From positions 1-49,617 of the forward strand of contig DIWG01000001.1 in assembly GCA_002423465.1 (NCBI GenBank): DNA of 49,617 nt, in the 5' to 3' direction. Made by a program: the position numbers and the translations under genes. The DNA comes from Syntrophaceae bacterium UBA6112 (lineage in GTDB: Bacteria > Desulfobacterota > Syntrophia > Syntrophales > UBA5619). Below are positions 25,180-33,822 of the stretch, piece by piece. Position 1 is the first letter of the stretch. Each line of letters opens with the position of its first letter. The notes beneath the pieces were generated by a model. It saw nothing but the letters and a program-made list of their open reading frames with translations, did not search any database and was not told the DNA's origin.

Positions 25180-26682
25180 ATGGATATCTGGATCAGTGCA
25201 CTGCAGACGGTTTTTCAGCCGACGATGCTCTTTTTTATCCTGCTCGGCGTCATGATCGGGACGGTCCTCGGGGCCATTCCGGGGCTCAATTCGACGATGG
25301 GGACGGCCCTTTTGATCCCCTTCACGTTCGCGATGGAGCCGGCCAACGGCCTGGCGCTCCTGGCGGCGGTCTATTGCGGCGGGACTTTCGGGGGGTCCAT
25401 CTCCGCGATCCTCTTCAACGTCCCCGGGGCGCCGGAGGCGGCGGCGACCGGTTTCGACGGCTATCCCATGGCCCAGAAGGGAAAGGCGGGCGAGGCACTC
25501 GGGTACGCGATCATGTCCTCCGTCCTCGGGGGGCTCTTCAGCGTCCTCGTCATGACCCTGGTTTCCCCACAACTTGCCAAGGTCGGGCTCACCTTCTCCC
25601 AGCCGGAGTACTTCGCCCTGGCGGTCGCGGCGCTGACCCTGATCTCCTCCCTGGGCGGCGCCGGGATGGGCAAGGCCTTCATCGCGGGGCTGATCGGACT
25701 GTTTCTGGCCACCATCGGGATCGACGAGATGACGGCGGCCGACCGGTTCACCTTCGGGACCAAGGCGCTCATGGGCGGGGTTAACTTCATCCCGGCGATC
25801 ATCGGCGCCTTCGCCATCGGCGAGATCCTGGCCAAGGCGGAAGAAGGGAAGGGGTTGAGCGGGGAACACCTCAACATCAAGGTTTCCACGAAACTCCCGA
25901 AGATCGCGGAACTCCTGCGCCTGAAGTGGACGATCCTGCGATCCGCCGTGATCGGGACGGCGATCGGGATCCTCCCGGGCGTCGGTGCGACAACGGCGGC
26001 CTTCATCGGCTACTCGGAGACGGTTCGCTGGTCGAAACACCCCGAGAAGTTCGGGACAGGGGTCCCCGAGGGGATCTCCGGCCCCGAGACGGCCAACAAC
26101 GCCGCCACCGGCGGGGCCATGGTCCCCCTGCTCACCCTCGGCATCCCCGGGAGCGCGACGACGGCGGTGATCATCGGCGGCTTTCTGGTTCACGGCCTTC
26201 AGCCCGGCCCGATGCTCTTCATCAACCAGCCCAAGCTCATGTACTCCATCTTCATTGCGATGTTTGTGGCCAATATTTTCATGCTCTTCGCAGGACTGTT
26301 TGTGGCCAAGCTATTTGCCAATTTCCGGAAGGTCCGCTATTCCATCCTCGGGCCCATCATCTTCGTCTTCGCGGCGATCGGTTCTTTCGGGATCCGCAAC
26401 GACATGACGGATGTCTGGATCATGTTTGCCTGCGGGCTCTTGGGTTACTTCTTCAAGAAGTTCAAGTACCCCATCGCGCCGATGATCATCGGCCTCGTCC
26501 TGGGCCCCCTGACGGAGGTCTCCCTGCGGAAGGGGATGTTCATGACGGATTATGCCTGGGGACCTTTTTTGATGCGGCCGATCGCCGGGACAATCCTCGT
26601 GATCGCCGTCGGTTCGGTCTTGTGGAACCTCTACAGCGTCTTCATCAAGAAAGGAAAAGCCTCCTTGGAAGAGGTCGAATAG
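25180..26682 (+). CDS. tctA: TTT large membrane subunit
   Basis: A 500-residue inner-membrane permease with about 12 helices. It carries the TctA signatures IGTVLGAIPGLNSTMGTALLIP and YCGGTFGGSISAILFNVPGAPE near the N-terminus, and the internally repeated ILPGVGATTAAFIGYSE with ITLGIPGSATTA-like segment in the second half. It imports the solute brought by TctC, driven by the ion gradient. ATG at 25180 follows GGGAGG; the upstream open frame overlaps tctB and is not used. It is the last gene before the strong terminator. Confidence 0.9.
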   Translation: MDIWISALQTVFQPTMLFFILLGVMIGTVLGAIPGLNSTMGTALLIPFTFAMEPANGLALLAAVYCGGTFGGSISAILFNVPGAPEAAATGFDGYPMAQKGKAGEALGYAIMSSVLGGLFSVLVMTLVSPQLAKVGLTFSQPEYFALAVAALTLISSLGGAGMGKAFIAGLIGLFLATIGIDEMTAADRFTFGTKALMGGVNFIPAIIGAFAIGEILAKAEEGKGLSGEHLNIKVSTKLPKIAELLRLKWTILRSAVIGTAIGILPGVGATTAAFIGYSETVRWSKHPEKFGTGVPEGISGPETANNAATGGAMVPLLTLGIPGSATTAVIIGGFLVHGLQPGPMLFINQPKLMYSIFIAMFVANIFMLFAGLFVAKLFANFRKVRYSILGPIIFVFAAIGSFGIRNDMTDVWIMFACGLLGYFFKKFKYPIAPMIIGLVLGPLTEVSLRKGMFMTDYAWGPFLMRPIAGTILVIAVGSVLWNLYSVFIKKGKASLEEVE

Positions 26683-26733
26683 CAGCGGGCCGGTTGGCTA
26701 AAAAGTGATCCGTGGGCGGTTCTCGGTGACGTT

Positions 26734-26767
26734 AAAAGCGCCCCTTCCTTTCGGGAGGGGCGCTTTT
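26734..26767. terminator. bidirectional rho-independent terminator
   Basis: A 15-bp stem (AAAAGCGCCCCTTCC paired with GGGAGGGGCGCTTTT, one G-T pair) around a TTTC loop is followed by T's on the plus strand and preceded by A's that act as the T-tract on the minus strand. It closes both the tctCBA operon and the converging sdh/Rieske/cytb operon. Confidence 0.9.
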
Positions 26768-26823
26768 TTAATTGTGAAACAGCGTGGTCTTGGGTGTTAT
26801 AGGGCCGGACGGGAAAGAATCGG

Positions 26824-27120
26824 CTATTCCAATAAAGGGGCGTCGTTGTCTTCCCGGTCTTCGCCCATCTCCTGAGTCCGCTCGATTTCCCGAAGCTTCA
26901 TGCGGATGACGACGATGATGCCGATGATGCCGATCCAGAAGACGGCCAGGCTCTCGTAGACAATGTAGCCGTCGAAGGGTGTCGCGGGAAAGACGGCAAT
27001 CCGCTCCGCCGCGAAGGCGGAGGCTGCGCAAACCCAAACGAACAGGGCCATGATGACCGGCCGCGCAATTCGTGAAAAGGGAACCCTTTTACAACCGCTG
27101 AAGATTCTGATCCCTTGCAT
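26824..27120 (-). CDS. small membrane protein of the Rieske/cytochrome b operon
   Basis: The ATG at 27120 follows TAGGAG and gives 98 residues: a signal-like hydrophobic stretch (about 22-38, ending ASAFAAE), a short outside loop, one membrane helix (about 57-73) and an acidic tail. There are no cysteines suited to heme or Fe-S binding. It starts eight bases after the cytochrome b stop, so it is probably a small accessory subunit of that complex. I do not know a family name. The frame is open further upstream, but those codons overlap cytochrome b. Confidence 0.65.
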   Translation of the reverse strand: MQGIRIFSGCKRVPFSRIARPVIMALFVWVCAASAFAAERIAVFPATPFDGYIVYESLAVFWIGIIGIIVVIRMKLREIERTQEMGEDREDNDAPLLE

Positions 27121-27128
27121 ACGAACTC

Positions 27129-28193
27129 CTAACTCAGAAAACCGACCAACGTCATCGTCAGGAAATAGAGAAGATAGAACACGCCGATCCAAGTGAAAAG
27201 CGTGCTCTTCTCGCCCCGGGCCGATTTCCGGTCGATAAAGGGTATAAGGACGAAAAAGAGGATCCCCGCGGAGACACAGAGAATCGCGATCGTCTCCCCG
27301 TTCATCCCCAGGATGGTTCCGGGAAAGAACTCCAGTGTCTGCATGAGAAAGAGGAAGTACCATTCGGGCTTGATGTTGGCCGGAGGCGGCACCAGCGGGT
27401 CGGCTTTAACGCCGATCTCCGGCGGCAGGAGCACCGCAAGGGTTACAACGCCCCCCAGCACCACCAGCCAGATCATCAGGTCTTTGTAAAAGACGTTCGG
27501 GAAAAAAGGAACCTGGCGGAGCTTCCTTTTTTCCAAAGACAGCGGCACGCTCATTCCGTGAAACTGGACGAGCAGGATGTGCAGGCCGATGAGGGCCAGC
27601 GTGATGATCGGCAGAATGGCCACATGGAAGGCGTAGAACCGCAGCAGGGTGTCGCCCGTCACATCGATGCTTCCCCGCAGAAAGGCCTTGATGAAACCCC
27701 CGACAATCGGAAAAGCGCCGGCGCCTCCCGTCGCCACGCGGACGGCGGCAAAGGCCCGCTCATCCCAGAGGAGGAGATAACCGCTCAGGCCGAAGAAGAT
27801 CGAGATGCCCAGCAGGATGAATCCGCTTACCCAGAGGAGTTCCCGGGGCTTGCGGTAGGCCTTCAGCAGCAGCGTGCCGAAGAGGTGAATGAACAGAAAA
27901 ACGATGCAGATCTGTGCACCCCAGTGGTGGAAAGACCGGAAAAACCAGCCCATGTTCAGTTTGGTGACGATCTCGATGATGCTCTCATAGGCGAAATTGA
28001 CGTGGGGGACATAGTAGAAGGCCAGCAGCATCCCCGTCAGAAACTGGAGGATGAACAGGAAAAGCGTGATTCCGCCGGTGTAGTACCAGAGGTCGTGGCG
28101 GTGTTCCGGCACGAGCTTGCTCTTCGCCAGCTTCGTGATTTCCTTCCGATCATAGCGTTCATCCAGCCAGTTTTTAAGCCTTGGGCAGTTCAA
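27129..28193 (-). CDS. cytochrome b of a bc / b6f-type quinol oxidoreductase
   Basis: The 354-residue protein has about eight membrane helices, heme ligands His89 or 90/His103 and His190/His205 (the second pair spaced 15 as in b6-type proteins), and the quinol-site PEWY motif at 276-279, with b6 and subunit-IV parts fused. It should oxidise or reduce quinone at the inner membrane with the Rieske protein encoded just upstream. The only reasonable start is a TTG at 28193, after GGAAGGGGG, overlapping the Rieske stop by 20 bases. No cytochrome c1/f gene is nearby, so the outer electron partner is unknown. Confidence 0.9.
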   Translation of the reverse strand: MNCPRLKNWLDERYDRKEITKLAKSKLVPEHRHDLWYYTGGITLFLFILQFLTGMLLAFYYVPHVNFAYESIIEIVTKLNMGWFFRSFHHWGAQICIVFLFIHLFGTLLLKAYRKPRELLWVSGFILLGISIFFGLSGYLLLWDERAFAAVRVATGGAGAFPIVGGFIKAFLRGSIDVTGDTLLRFYAFHVAILPIITLALIGLHILLVQFHGMSVPLSLEKRKLRQVPFFPNVFYKDLMIWLVVLGGVVTLAVLLPPEIGVKADPLVPPPANIKPEWYFLFLMQTLEFFPGTILGMNGETIAILCVSAGILFFVLIPFIDRKSARGEKSTLFTWIGVFYLLYFLTMTLVGFLS

Positions 28194-28644
28194 CCTTGAC
28201 CCCCTTCCTGGCGATGATCAGCTTCTCCCCCTCTTCGCTGATTTCAAAAATTTCAAGGGGTTTGGGCGGCGGACCGGCGATATTTTTCCCCGTATCGTCG
28301 AACCATCCTTGATGGCAAGCGCAGTAGAACTTGCGCTCATCCGGCCTGTACGCCACGTTGCACTCCATGTGGGTGCAGACGCCCTTCAGAGCCATCACGC
28401 TGCCGTTGTCCTTTGTGAAATAGAGTCCCACTGTGCCGCCCCAGGGGAACGGCTTGACCGAATTTTTCGCAAGGTTCGTGAAGTCTTTCCGGTCCAGGAC
28501 GACAAAGTCCGGTTCCTTGCCGAGGGTGGGAAAGGCAAACTTCAGCAGTGCGTAAAAAGTTCCGGAGAAGAAGGCCGCAATCCAGCCGAAAAAAAGCGTA
28601 TTCAGAAATGTTCTTCTTGTGATGAGGGAGTAATTAAGCTTCAT
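28174..28644 (-). CDS. Rieske [2Fe-2S] protein
   Basis: The 156-residue protein (ATG at 28644 after GGAAGG) has a twin-Arg-containing N-terminus (ITRRTFLNTLF) with one membrane anchor (about 14-36) and the Rieske boxes CTHMEC (ligands Cys90, His92) and CACHQGW (Cys108, His111), with Cys95 and Cys110 as the usual disulfide pair. It carries electrons from quinol on the outer face of the membrane. The second box reads CACH then QGWF rather than the common CPCHGSxF, a mild variation. Its start overlaps sdhB and its end overlaps cytochrome b, so it is tightly coupled to both. Confidence 0.9.
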   Translation of the reverse strand: MKLNYSLITRRTFLNTLFFGWIAAFFSGTFYALLKFAFPTLGKEPDFVVLDRKDFTNLAKNSVKPFPWGGTVGLYFTKDNGSVMALKGVCTHMECNVAYRPDERKFYCACHQGWFDDTGKNIAGPPPKPLEIFEISEEGEKLIIARKGVKVELPKA

Positions 28645-29383
28645 GGTTCGCCTTCCCAAACATCTTCCGGAAACGGTTTTTCACCAGTGATTTCCGCAGA
28701 CCGACAACGGCGTCGGTGGGTCTTACATCCTTCGGACAGGCGTCGATGCAGCGGAAGAGCGTATCACAGCCCCATACTCCTTTTTCGTTGTTGACGATCT
28801 CCAGGGTGGCGGCGGATCTTTCATCCCGGGAGTCGAGGGCGAACCGCTCCAGTTTGGCCGCCGCCGCCGGGCCAAGGTAGCCGGGTTCTTTTGCGAGCAC
28901 CGGGCAGGCGCCGTAGCAACAGGCGCAAAGGATGCAGTTGACGAACTGGTCGATCCGCTTGCGGTCCTCCTCGCTCTGAGGAATCTCCTTTTCCGGGTCG
29001 GGGCTCTTGCGGATCAGATAGGGCTGGATCTTCTCGTACATCTCCCAGAATGGCGTCATGTCGACGACCAGGTCCCGGATCACCTCAAAATTGGGCAGGG
29101 GTTCCAGGATGATCGTATCGGTGTCAAAGGCGGCCACCTGGGTCCGGCAGGCGAGATCGATCTTTCCGTTGATGACCATTGCGCAGGAGCCGCAGACGGC
29201 GGAGCGGCAGGAGGAGCGGAAGGCGAGCGTTCCGTCGATCTCGTCGCGAATCCGGATCAGTACGGAAAGCACCGTCAGTCCGGGAATGACCCGGATCCGG
29301 TAGGTGGAGAAGCGCGCCCCGCTGCCCGGTTCCTTCGCGTCATACCGAAGGATCTTGAATGTATAGGCACTCTCCCTGATCAA
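28634..29383 (-). CDS. sdhB: succinate dehydrogenase / fumarate reductase Fe-S subunit
   Basis: The 249-residue protein has a plant-type [2Fe-2S] site (Cys 59, 64, 67, 79 in SCRSAVCGSC...LAC) and two C-terminal cluster motifs, CILCACCYGACP and CDTLFRCIDACP, that hold the [4Fe-4S] and [3Fe-4S] centres. It passes electrons between the flavoprotein and membrane quinone. The reading frame is closed upstream by a TGA at 29387-29389, so a TTG at 29383, after GGAGG, is the only likely start. It lies between sdhA and the Rieske gene. Confidence 0.9.
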   Translation of the reverse strand: MIRESAYTFKILRYDAKEPGSGARFSTYRIRVIPGLTVLSVLIRIRDEIDGTLAFRSSCRSAVCGSCAMVINGKIDLACRTQVAAFDTDTIILEPLPNFEVIRDLVVDMTPFWEMYEKIQPYLIRKSPDPEKEIPQSEEDRKRIDQFVNCILCACCYGACPVLAKEPGYLGPAAAAKLERFALDSRDERSAATLEIVNNEKGVWGCDTLFRCIDACPKDVRPTDAVVGLRKSLVKNRFRKMFGKANHEA

Positions 29384-29418
29384 TGTTCATGCCTCCGCAA
29401 TAGAAGGTTCTGCGGTCG

Positions 29419-31122
29419 TTAATATTTTCTCTCGACCGGCTGATAGCGTGTGATCACTACATTCTTGAAGGAGATCACGGGCGCGCCGTCCGTCCCCCGC
29501 CTGGCGATGGTATGCTTCAGCCAGTCGCCGTCGTTCCGGGTTTTGAAGTCGGTCCGGAAGTGCGCGCCTCGGCTTTCCTCCCGCAGGAGCGCCCCCAGGA
29601 TGATCGTATGGGAGACCTCCAGCATGTATTCCAGCTCCAAGGCGTTGGTGAGTTCATAGTTCATGTGCCGGGCCGGCGAGGAGACGCCAACATCCCGATA
29701 GCGCTCCTTGAGTCCGATCAGTGTCTCCAGGGCCTGCTCCAGCTCCTGACGGGTCCGGAAGATGCCCACTTTCTCGTTCATGACGGCGCCGAGTTCCGCA
29801 TGAATCCGGTAAGGTCTCTCCCTGCCGGGTTCGGTCAGGCGCCTGATCTTTTTTTCGACCTCATCCTTCAATCGCAGGATGGGTTTTTCATCCGCCTGCG
29901 GGACGCCGCCCGCCAGATCCTCGCCAATTGCCTGCGCCGCCAGTTTCCCGAAGACAATGGTTTCCAGCAGGGAATTTCCGCCCAGGCGGTTGGCGCCGTG
30001 GACGCTGACGCAGGAACATTCGCCGCCGGCATAGAAGCCGCGTACTTCCGAAACGCAACGTTCGTTGACGTCGATGCCTCCCATGGAGTAGTGCTGGCAG
30101 GGCATGATCGGGATCGGTTCGAGGACCGGATCGATGCCGATAAAGTCGATGCAGATGTTCCGGATGCCGGGAAGTCTCTCCAGGATCTTCTTCTCTCCCA
30201 GGTGGCGGAGATCGAGTTGAATGTACCTTCCCAAGGGGTGGTCAAATCCCCGACCCTCGTTAATCTCCGTCTGAATGCACCGGGAAACGATATCCCGGGG
30301 CGCCAGCTCCATGGCCGTGGGTACATAGCGCTGCATGAAGCGCTCGCCTTGGTTGTTGAAAAGAAAGCCTCCCTCACCCCGGCAGGCTTCCGTCATGAGG
30401 ATGTTGGTGCCGATCAGCGAAGTGGGATGGAACTGGACGAATTCCATGTCCTTGAGGGGAGCGCCCGCCGTGTAGGCCATCCCGATGCCGCTGCCCGTGT
30501 TGATCAGGGCGTTGGTAGAGTGCTGGTAGACCCGCCCATATCCGCCGGTACCGAAAAAGGTCACCCCGGCACGCACGGGGATGAGTTCGCCCCGGGCCAG
30601 ATCCAGCACCACGACCCCGTGGCAGCGGCCCTCCTCGATGCACAGGCCGGTCACGAACCATTCGGGATAGATTTTAACCCCCTTGGCGACGGCCCGTTCA
30701 TAAAGGGTGTTGAGCAGCACATGGCCGGTGATATCGGAGGAATAGCAGGTCCGCGGATAGCCGGCGCCGCCGAAGGGACGCTGGGCGATGGTGCCGTCCG
30801 GAAAGCGGCTGAATGGGCATCCCCAGTGCTCCATCTCGTAAACGATCTTGATGGCCTCCTTGCACATGATCTCGACGGCGTCCTGATCGGCCAGAAAATC
30901 GCTTCCCTTGATGGTATCGAAGGTGTGCTTTTCCCAGGAATCGTCCCGGCTGTCGGGATTGTTGGTCAGGGCCGCGTTGAGGCCGCCCTGCGCGGCGATG
31001 GAATGGGATCTTGTCGGGTAGACCTTCGAGATCAGCCCCACGTTGAAACGGTCGCACAGGCCGACCGCCGCCCGAAGCCCCGTCAAACCTCCGCCGACAA
31101 TGAGGATATCGTGATTCAGCAT
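29419..31122 (-). CDS. sdhA: succinate dehydrogenase / fumarate reductase flavoprotein
   Basis: A 567-residue flavoprotein with the FAD loop GGGLTGLRAAVG at 10-21, the flavinylation segment SHSIAAQGGLNAAL, the substrate motif FHPTSL followed by MTEACRGEGG, QHYSMGGI, and HGANRLGGNSLLE. It oxidises succinate to fumarate or runs in reverse; direction cannot be told from this sequence. It is about 20 residues shorter than the Escherichia coli SdhA. It starts nine bases after the sdhC stop. Being cytoplasm-facing, with no twin-Arg signal, it is a normal-side enzyme. Confidence 0.92.
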   Translation of the reverse strand: MLNHDILIVGGGLTGLRAAVGLCDRFNVGLISKVYPTRSHSIAAQGGLNAALTNNPDSRDDSWEKHTFDTIKGSDFLADQDAVEIMCKEAIKIVYEMEHWGCPFSRFPDGTIAQRPFGGAGYPRTCYSSDITGHVLLNTLYERAVAKGVKIYPEWFVTGLCIEEGRCHGVVVLDLARGELIPVRAGVTFFGTGGYGRVYQHSTNALINTGSGIGMAYTAGAPLKDMEFVQFHPTSLIGTNILMTEACRGEGGFLFNNQGERFMQRYVPTAMELAPRDIVSRCIQTEINEGRGFDHPLGRYIQLDLRHLGEKKILERLPGIRNICIDFIGIDPVLEPIPIMPCQHYSMGGIDVNERCVSEVRGFYAGGECSCVSVHGANRLGGNSLLETIVFGKLAAQAIGEDLAGGVPQADEKPILRLKDEVEKKIRRLTEPGRERPYRIHAELGAVMNEKVGIFRTRQELEQALETLIGLKERYRDVGVSSPARHMNYELTNALELEYMLEVSHTIILGALLREESRGAHFRTDFKTRNDGDWLKHTIARRGTDGAPVISFKNVVITRYQPVERKY

Positions 31123-31131
31123 GCCCGCGTC

Positions 31132-31437
31132 CTACGAAAACCGGAAATAGAGAATGATCAACGCGACGGAAATGACGGCCGCGGCGACATTTGCCACCCA
31201 GAACAATTGCTTCTCTTTGCGATAACCGAGGTCGATCGCAACGGTTCTCAAACCATAAAGACTATGAAAGGTAAAAAGGATCAGAATAAGGACATCCAGA
31301 ACGGGGTGCCGGTGCAGACTGAGCGCCCAGTCGGGCTTCTGATCTTTCGTGAAAAGGAAAAAACTGGTGAGAATTTTGATGCCGAACAAAACGATCAGGG
31401 TCACGCCGCTGATGCGGTGAAAAAGCCAGATGAACAT
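31132..31437 (-). CDS. sdhC: succinate dehydrogenase membrane anchor
   Basis: The 101-residue protein has three membrane helices (about 6-28, 46-62 and 78-98), the HRISG motif at 7-11 typical of the cytochrome b556 subunit, and a heme-ligand candidate His58 in FHSLYGLR. Only one such anchor gene is present, whereas many complexes have two; a second anchor could be encoded elsewhere. It is first in the sdhC-A-B-Rieske-cytb transcript and has its own promoter-like sequence upstream. Confidence 0.8.
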   Translation of the reverse strand: MFIWLFHRISGVTLIVLFGIKILTSFFLFTKDQKPDWALSLHRHPVLDVLILILFTFHSLYGLRTVAIDLGYRKEKQLFWVANVAAAVISVALIILYFRFS

Positions 31438-31537
31438 ACGCCCCCCCTGTCTGATTTCAGGAAAATAGCGGCTTCACAAAACAAAACAACTTCCGCTTCC
31501 GATACAAAACGGGATGGACCACGTCACGTTCCCGCAC

Positions 31538-31566
31538 GATCTAACAAGGAATTCCCGGCCTGTCAA
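31538..31566 (-). promoter_or_regulatory. promoter of the sdh-Rieske-cytb operon
   Basis: On the minus strand TTGACA (31566-31561) is followed by a 17-base spacer and TAGATC (31543-31538). The start of transcription would fall near 31531, about 95 bases before sdhC. It lies in the 190-base gap after sucD, so sdh can be expressed apart from kor-suc. Confidence 0.5.
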
Positions 31567-31626
31567 GCGGAAATTCACAAAATTATTTCCCGAAGCAATG
31601 TAAAAGAGTAGAAGTAAGCCCGGTTG

Positions 31627-32502
31627 CTATTTTGCCTGCAGGATCTCCTGCACGCGTCGGCCGATCTCGGCGGGATTCTTTTCCACCAGGACGCCCGCCC
31701 GTTCGAGGGCCAGGAATTTCTCTCCGGCCGTTCCCCTCCCCCCGGAGATGATCGCGCCGGCGTGACCCATCCGCCGTCCCGGGGGGGCCGTCCGTCCGGC
31801 GATAAAGGAGACCACCGGTTTCGTCACACTCCCCCGGATGAACTCGGCCGCCTCCTCTTCCGCCGTACCCCCGATCTCGCCGATCATCACAATTGCCTCC
31901 GTCTGCGGATCATTCTCGTAGAGTGCAAGGACGTCGATGAAGCCCGAACCCACGATGGGATCACCGCCGATTCCGATCGACGTGGACTGGCCGATCCCCA
32001 GGCTGGTCAACTGCCAGATCATTTCATAGGTGAGGGTCCCGCTGCGGGAGATGACCCCGACGTTCCCCTTCTTGTGGATGAAGTTGGGCATGAAGCCGAC
32101 CTTGCCGACGCCGGGGGTCGTTATCCCCGGACAGTTCGGGCCGATCATCCGCGTGCCCGACCCCTTGAGCGCCTGCTTCACCCGGATCATCTCCGCCACG
32201 GGAATCCCCTCGGTCATGCAGACGATCAGTCCGATTCCCGCCTCGATCGCCTCGAAGATCGCATCGGGCGTGAACGCCGCCGGCGTGTAGATTCCGGAAA
32301 CGTTGGCCTGCTCTCTTTCGACGGCTTCACCGATCCGGTCGTAGACGGGAATGCCGTCCAGCTCCGTTCCCCCCTTGCCGGGCGTAACCCCGGCCACAAC
32401 CCTCGTTCCCAGCTTCACCGACTCCCGGGTATGAAAGCTCCCCTCCGAACCCGTGATCCCCTGGATCAAAACACGTGATTTTTCATCCAGCAATATGGCC
32501 AT
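31627..32502 (-). CDS. sucD: succinyl-CoA synthetase alpha subunit
   Basis: The 291-residue protein matches SucD throughout: QGITGSEGSFHTR near the start (CoA site), GPNCPGITTPG in the middle, and the phosphohistidine segment GHAGAIISGGRGTA. With SucC it converts succinyl-CoA to succinate with formation of ATP or GTP. ATG at 32502 follows AAGGAG. It lies 61 bases after sucC and belongs to the kor-suc transcript. Confidence 0.94.
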   Translation of the reverse strand: MAILLDEKSRVLIQGITGSEGSFHTRESVKLGTRVVAGVTPGKGGTELDGIPVYDRIGEAVEREQANVSGIYTPAAFTPDAIFEAIEAGIGLIVCMTEGIPVAEMIRVKQALKGSGTRMIGPNCPGITTPGVGKVGFMPNFIHKKGNVGVISRSGTLTYEMIWQLTSLGIGQSTSIGIGGDPIVGSGFIDVLALYENDPQTEAIVMIGEIGGTAEEEAAEFIRGSVTKPVVSFIAGRTAPPGRRMGHAGAIISGGRGTAGEKFLALERAGVLVEKNPAEIGRRVQEILQAK

Positions 32503-32563
32503 CGGAATTTCTCCTTATCGATCCTGTAGAGCTGAAAAGAGTGCCCCCGAAAGCGCTCCCGTC

Positions 32564-33727
32564 CTATGCGACCAGGGAGACGGCCTTCTCTGCCGCCTCA
32601 TACAGGCCGTCGGCGACCGTGAACCGGAGACCGGACTCTTGCAACATCTGCCGCCCCTCCTCCACATTGGTCCCCTGGAGCCGCACCACCATCGGCAGCT
32701 TCAAGTCGATGTTCTTTGCCGCCTGGATCAGTCCGGCGGAGACGCGGTCACAGCGCAGGATTCCGCCGAAGATGTTGACGAGGATGCACTTCACGTTCGG
32801 ATCGGAGGTCAGGATCCGGAACGCCTTCTCGATCTGCTCCGCCGAGGCGCCGCCGCCCACGTCGAGGAAGTTCGCCGGCTCGCCCCCCGCCATCTGGATC
32901 AGGTCCATTGTCGTCATCGCCAGCCCCGCCCCGTTGACCATGCAGCCGACGTTTCCGTCCAGCTTGATGTAGTTCACCGAAGCGTTTTTGGCCGCCACCT
33001 CCAGCGGATCCTCTTCGTCGGGATCCCGCAAAGCTTTGACCTCGGGATGGCGGTAGAGTCCGTCATCGTCGAAATTGATCTTTGTGTCGAGGGCGAGCAG
33101 CCGGCCGTCTTCGGTGATTGCCAGCGGGTTGATCTCGACGAGCGAGCAGTCCTTCTCCAAAAACAGCCGGTAGAGGTTCCGGACGATTTCCGCAAACACC
33201 TTGCGTTGCTCCGAATCCAGTCCCAGCGCGGCGGAGAGCTTGCGCGCCTGGAACGGACTCATCCCCACAACGGGATGGATCGTGCACCGGACGATCTTCT
33301 CCGGGGCCGTCGACGCCACCTGCTCGATATCCATACCGCCCGCTGCCGAGGCCATGAAAACCACGCACTCTTTTCCCCGCGACCGGTCCACAACCAGGCT
33401 CAGGTATAGTTCCTTCCGGACGACGGAGGCCTCTTCGACGAGAACCTTACGAACTTGTTTCCCTTCCGGGCCCGTCTGGTGGGTTACGAGCTGCATTCCG
33501 AGGATCGCCCGGGCGGCATGAAAGGCCTCTTCCGGCGATGCGGCCGGTTTGACGCCGCCGCCTTTTCCCCGGCCTCCCGCGTGGATCTGAGCCTTGACGA
33601 CGGTTTTTCCCCGGAGCTCTTCGGCCGCCTCGCGCGCCTCATCCGGGGTCGAGGCCGCCTTTCCGCAAGGAACCGGAATTCCGTAGCCGCGCAGCAGTTC
33701 CTTTGCCTGAAACTCATGGATCTTCAT
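32564..33727 (-). CDS. sucC: succinyl-CoA synthetase beta subunit
   Basis: The 387-residue protein is a complete SucC: MKIHEFQAKELLRGYGIPVP start, ATP-grasp domain with the KAQIHAGGRGKGGGVK segment near 45-60, and the C-terminal LDVGGGASAEQIEKAF and INIFGGI-like segments. It binds the nucleotide and the phosphate transferred by SucD His. GGAGG precedes the ATG. A 95-base gap separates it from korC. Confidence 0.94.
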   Translation of the reverse strand: MKIHEFQAKELLRGYGIPVPCGKAASTPDEAREAAEELRGKTVVKAQIHAGGRGKGGGVKPAASPEEAFHAARAILGMQLVTHQTGPEGKQVRKVLVEEASVVRKELYLSLVVDRSRGKECVVFMASAAGGMDIEQVASTAPEKIVRCTIHPVVGMSPFQARKLSAALGLDSEQRKVFAEIVRNLYRLFLEKDCSLVEINPLAITEDGRLLALDTKINFDDDGLYRHPEVKALRDPDEEDPLEVAAKNASVNYIKLDGNVGCMVNGAGLAMTTMDLIQMAGGEPANFLDVGGGASAEQIEKAFRILTSDPNVKCILVNIFGGILRCDRVSAGLIQAAKNIDLKLPMVVRLQGTNVEEGRQMLQESGLRFTVADGLYEAAEKAVSLVA

Positions 33728-33822
33728 CTCTTACCTCCGGAGCTGACGTATGGGATTATTTTGCATTGACGGGAAAGTGGAATTTTTTATGCGGGCGTTA
33801 TGATTCGTTTGAGAAAGCGGAT

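Noticed and set aside
29512..31611. 699-codon plus-strand frame opposite sdhA and sdhC
   Set aside because: Shadow of sdhA; codon choice and product composition are not protein-like.
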